The notes under the pieces: generated by a model
Database searches by the model: none
The model's input: the letters and a program-made list of their open reading frames with translations, nothing else
Told to the model about the DNA's origin: nothing
Source of the DNA: Candidatus Zixiibacteriota bacterium
Lineage (GTDB): Bacteria; Zixibacteria; MSB-5A5; GN15; FEB-12
DNA: 64,000 nucleotides
Direction: 5' to 3'
Assembly: GCA_034439475.1 (NCBI GenBank)
Contig: JAWXAN010000048.1
Location: forward strand, 1-64,000
In this document: in pieces, positions 61,535-64,000 of the stretch
Position numbering within the stretch: the first letter of the stretch is position 1
Layout of the letters: the number at the start of each line of letters is the position of its first letter
Program-made: the position numbers and the translations under genes

Positions 61535-62619
61535 CGTACCTTCAATGTTGCCAAGGTCAACAAGGCGCACATTGCGCCGACTATCCAAAACCGGATAACT
61601 ACTTTTGATTCATGCCAGCCCGAGAGTTCAAAATGATGATGGAGCGGTGCCATTTTGAAAACCCGTTTTCCACCGCGATAGCGATATGATAAAATCTGAA
61701 TGATAACCGACAGAGCCGTGACCACGAAGACACCTCCGACAATTACCAACAGCAGTTCTTTTTTAACCAGAATTGCTATTGCGCCCAGTGCGCCGCCAAG
61801 GGCCAGCGAGCCAGTGTCACCCATGAAAACCTGGGCAGGATGCGAATTAAACCAGAGAAATCCCAACGCTGAGCCAATAGCCGCGCCGCAGAAAATGGCA
61901 AGTTCACCGCTTCCGGGGAAATACTGAATCTGCAGATAGTGAGACCAGTCGAGCCGTCCTGAGACATACACCAGTCCGCCGAATGCCATAAAGCAGAGAG
62001 CACATAGACCGATTGCAAGCCCGTCGAGTCCGTCGGTGAGATTGACCGCATTCGAGGAGCCGGTCAATACAAGAACGACAAACGGTCCGAAGAGTATACC
62101 GAGGTTCAGCACGTAATCTTTCAGGAATGGAATACTGGTGACCCCATCGTACCACCCTTCTGGCGCGAAATAAAACAGCCCGACTGTGAAAAGTGTGCCG
62201 AGGATGAGTTGTCCGATGAGCTTCTTGCGCGCCACAAGTCCTTTGGGCTGTCGTTTGATCGCTTTGAGATAATCATCAAGAAATCCGAGCGCTCCAAGCC
62301 AAACGGTTACCATTAAAACCATAAGCACGTAGAAGTTTGTCAGGTTCGCCCAGAGAAGAGTCGGAATGACTATTCCGGCAAGAATAATAAGGCCGCCCAT
62401 TGTGGGTGTGCCGGCTTTTTTCTTGTGTGTGGCTGGTCCCTCTTCGCGGATATTCTCTTTGACCTGATACTTTTGCAAAAGACGAATAAAGAGCGGCCCG
62501 AGAATCAAACAAATTATCAGCGCCGTAACGGTCGCGCCCGCGGTGCGAAAAGTGATATAGCGGAAGAGGTTGAAACCGCTAATCTGTTCTGAGAGCGGAT
62601 AGAGCAAATGGTACAACAT
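61531..62619 (-). CDS. mraY: Phospho-N-acetylmuramoyl-pentapeptide transferase
   Basis: A 362-residue membrane enzyme with about ten helices that makes lipid I. The aspartate motifs GFLDDYLK and NLTDGLDGLA, and the loop-E region FMGDTGSLALGG and PLHHHFE, are all present. The start codon shares one base with the murF stop (TAATG). Confidence 0.97.
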   Translation of the reverse strand: MLYHLLYPLSEQISGFNLFRYITFRTAGATVTALIICLILGPLFIRLLQKYQVKENIREEGPATHKKKAGTPTMGGLIILAGIVIPTLLWANLTNFYVLMVLMVTVWLGALGFLDDYLKAIKRQPKGLVARKKLIGQLILGTLFTVGLFYFAPEGWYDGVTSIPFLKDYVLNLGILFGPFVVLVLTGSSNAVNLTDGLDGLAIGLCALCFMAFGGLVYVSGRLDWSHYLQIQYFPGSGELAIFCGAAIGSALGFLWFNSHPAQVFMGDTGSLALGGALGAIAILVKKELLLVIVGGVFVVTALSVIIQILSYRYRGGKRVFKMAPLHHHFELSGWHESKVVIRFWIVGAMCALLTLATLKVR

Positions 62620-64000
62620 TAGGATTTTGCTCCCTGTTTCAATTGAACCGCGTCCACTATTGCCTCAAGACCCACACCACGCGAGGCTTTTAGATAGACT
62701 ATGTCACCGGAGTTGACGATGGATTTCAGACCAATTGCAGCCTCGGCTGCGTTTTTGAAATGTAGGAGTTTGTTTCCAGATATTCCATGCTCAAGGGCTT
62801 TGTCGAGGATATGTCTCGAAAGCGGGCCGACAAGCACTATCTGGTCGAAATGTAGTTCGGATAAGAGCTGACCGATTTCGCGGTGATACTCGACTTCGTT
62901 CTCGCCAAGTTCCAGCATGTCGCCCAAAACAATTACCCGTCGTCCGGTCGATTTGATTTTTTCAAAAGAGATAAGTCCCGAGCGGACAGAATCGGGATTG
63001 GCGTTGTAACAATCAACTATGTAAGTGGTATTGTCGATCGTAACCGTCTGTCCGCGCATTGGGGCAGTGGAGAATTCAATTTTTGAAGTATCCACAGCAT
63101 CGAAGGTATACCCAAGGGTTTTTGCTACCGCATATCCTGCAAGCAGGTTGTAGACTTGGTGATCGCCGAAGAGCGTCATATTGAATTGATCTCCTTCGAT
63201 TACAATAAGCGATCCGCCTGAAGCCCGAGACTTTACGAAGTCAGGCATGAAGGCTGCTATGTTCTTCACACCGAAGGTAACTGCATCGGGACGGATTTTT
63301 TTAATTTCATTGACAAGCAATAGGTCGTCGCCGTTGACAACCACAGGCGCGCTGTTTGGCAACGACTCAACAAGTGAAACTTCTTCTTTTAAAACGCCTT
63401 CTATTGTTTGCAGGAATTCAAGGTGCGAAACTGCGACATTGGTAATGGCAACTATATGCGGTTGTACTATTTCCGCAAGCTGACTCATCTCGCCTGGAAG
63501 CGATACGCCCATTTCCATGACGGCAAGCTTTGTCTGCGACGGCATCGCGAATATCGCCATAGGCGCGCCGAAAAGGTTGTTGAGGTTGCCCGGTGAGCGG
63601 TAGGTGTTCGGTTCGACCGCATTTAATAACTGATAGCTGATTTCTTTTGTGGTCGTCTTCCCATTTGAGCCGCTTATGCCAATACGGCGGACATTAATGC
63701 TGTCGCGGTACGTAGCTGATAACTTAAGCATCGCTTCATAGCTGTTTTGAACAGTGACAATCGGCGAGACTGATTCAAATTCGCTCAAACGGGGAAAGTT
63801 GAACTCGGCTATAATACCACCTGCGCCGCGTGTTAGCGCTTGATCGATATACTGATGACCGTCGACGCGTTCTCCTTTGAGCGCGATAAACAGTTCGCCG
63901 GGTTTTACTGTCCGACTGTCGATAGAAACGCCCATGAAACTTTTCTGAGTGTGGGGACTTTTGAGAAGGGTCCCGCCGGTTGCAGCTGCAAGTTGATCAA
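62619..64000 (-). CDS. murF: UDP-MurNAc-tripeptide--D-Ala-D-Ala ligase, 5' end off window
   Basis: The Mur ligase adding D-Ala-D-Ala to UDP-MurNAc-tripeptide. An internal ATG at 63935 looks like a start, but the frame stays open to 64000 and encodes DQLAAATGGTLL, the conserved MurF N-terminal segment, so the true start lies beyond the edge. GVSIDSRTVKPGELFIAL, the ATP loop GSNGKTTTKE and YNANPDSVRSGL confirm the family. At least 460 residues are visible. murE presumably lies upstream. Confidence 0.95.
   Translation of the reverse strand, partial: DQLAAATGGTLLKSPHTQKSFMGVSIDSRTVKPGELFIALKGERVDGHQYIDQALTRGAGGIIAEFNFPRLSEFESVSPIVTVQNSYEAMLKLSATYRDSINVRRIGISGSNGKTTTKEISYQLLNAVEPNTYRSPGNLNNLFGAPMAIFAMPSQTKLAVMEMGVSLPGEMSQLAEIVQPHIVAITNVAVSHLEFLQTIEGVLKEEVSLVESLPNSAPVVVNGDDLLLVNEIKKIRPDAVTFGVKNIAAFMPDFVKSRASGGSLIVIEGDQFNMTLFGDHQVYNLLAGYAVAKTLGYTFDAVDTSKIEFSTAPMRGQTVTIDNTTYIVDCYNANPDSVRSGLISFEKIKSTGRRVIVLGDMLELGENEVEYHREIGQLLSELHFDQIVLVGPLSRHILDKALEHGISGNKLLHFKNAAEAAIGLKSIVNSGDIVYLKASRGVGLEAIVDAVQLKQGAKS

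Noticed and set aside
62619-63935. murF as a complete gene starting at ATG 63935
   Set aside because: The in-frame sequence up to the window edge encodes the conserved MurF N-terminal segment.
1-64000. tRNA, rRNA or tRNA-Sec genes
   Set aside because: None was found by eye in the intergenic gaps; a covariance-model scan (tRNAscan-SE, Infernal) would be decisive.

Overview
The window is a gene-dense chromosomal segment (about 55 protein genes, mostly on the minus strand, roughly half G+C) from a Gram-negative bacterium. ADP-heptose synthesis genes (two separate rfaE halves), a heptosyltransferase, a lipid A-type acyltransferase, a TolC-like channel, an outer-membrane barrel and PilT all imply an LPS-bearing outer membrane. 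A PorX-type response regulator with a PglZ phosphatase domain suggests the FCB superphylum (Bacteroidetes relatives); an uncultivated lineage such as Zixibacteria would fit, but that placement is inference. No tRNA, rRNA, CRISPR array, transposase or prophage was recognised.

Layout. 0.1-1.6 kb: fused ECF-transporter ATPase. 1.6-8.2 kb: one minus-strand operon accC-gcvH-gcvPA-two zinc-ribbon genes-thioredoxin/TPR gene-gcvPB, with a promoter at its head and a terminator at its end. 8.5-13.3 kb: KGG stress-type protein; TPR-pepP-accB-pilT operon; DoxX-like protein. 13.3-18.6 kb: rfaE1/rfaE2 and a secreted protein; DUF3467 and GH57 branching enzyme genes. 18.8-30 kb: multi-PAS protein, waaF, TolC/MacB-permease/HlyD export operon, acyltransferase, membrane peptidase, outer-membrane barrel. 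30-38 kb: mazG, valS, an A+T-rich DNA methyltransferase that looks inserted, an AlkA-like glycosylase and a repeat-rich gap. 38.4-52.1 kb: long minus-strand series serS-histidine kinase-porX-tsaE-tsaB-rimI-accD-folC-histidine kinase-hybrid kinase-NtrC regulator, followed by a degenerate GGDEF-like gene. 52.3 kb: rpmB. 53-64 kb: division/cell-wall cluster in the order murF-mraY-murD-ftsW-murG-murC-ftsQ-ftsA-ftsZ, with murF cut by the right edge.

Two recoding events stand out. (1) The thioredoxin/TPR gene in the glycine-cleavage operon carries an in-frame TGA exactly where the first cysteine of the CGWC redox motif should be. It has a strong ribosome-binding site upstream, and a hairpin with a GGUC loop 23 nt after the TGA has the geometry of a bacterial SECIS element, so it is very probably a selenoprotein. 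(2) folC is split into two frames at a run of nine A; the run contains A-AAA-AAG in the phase required for -1 frameshifting (or for transcriptional slippage), and joining the frames restores a full-length enzyme.

Five intergenic gaps (about 9.0, 18.1, 28.3, 38.0 and 52.8 kb) share pieces of a dispersed, palindrome-rich repeat family. Other items of note are an inverted-repeat operator in front of the NtrC regulator, a terminator-like hairpin in the serS leader, a long structured leader before the outer-membrane barrel gene, and a sensor protein that ends without an output domain.
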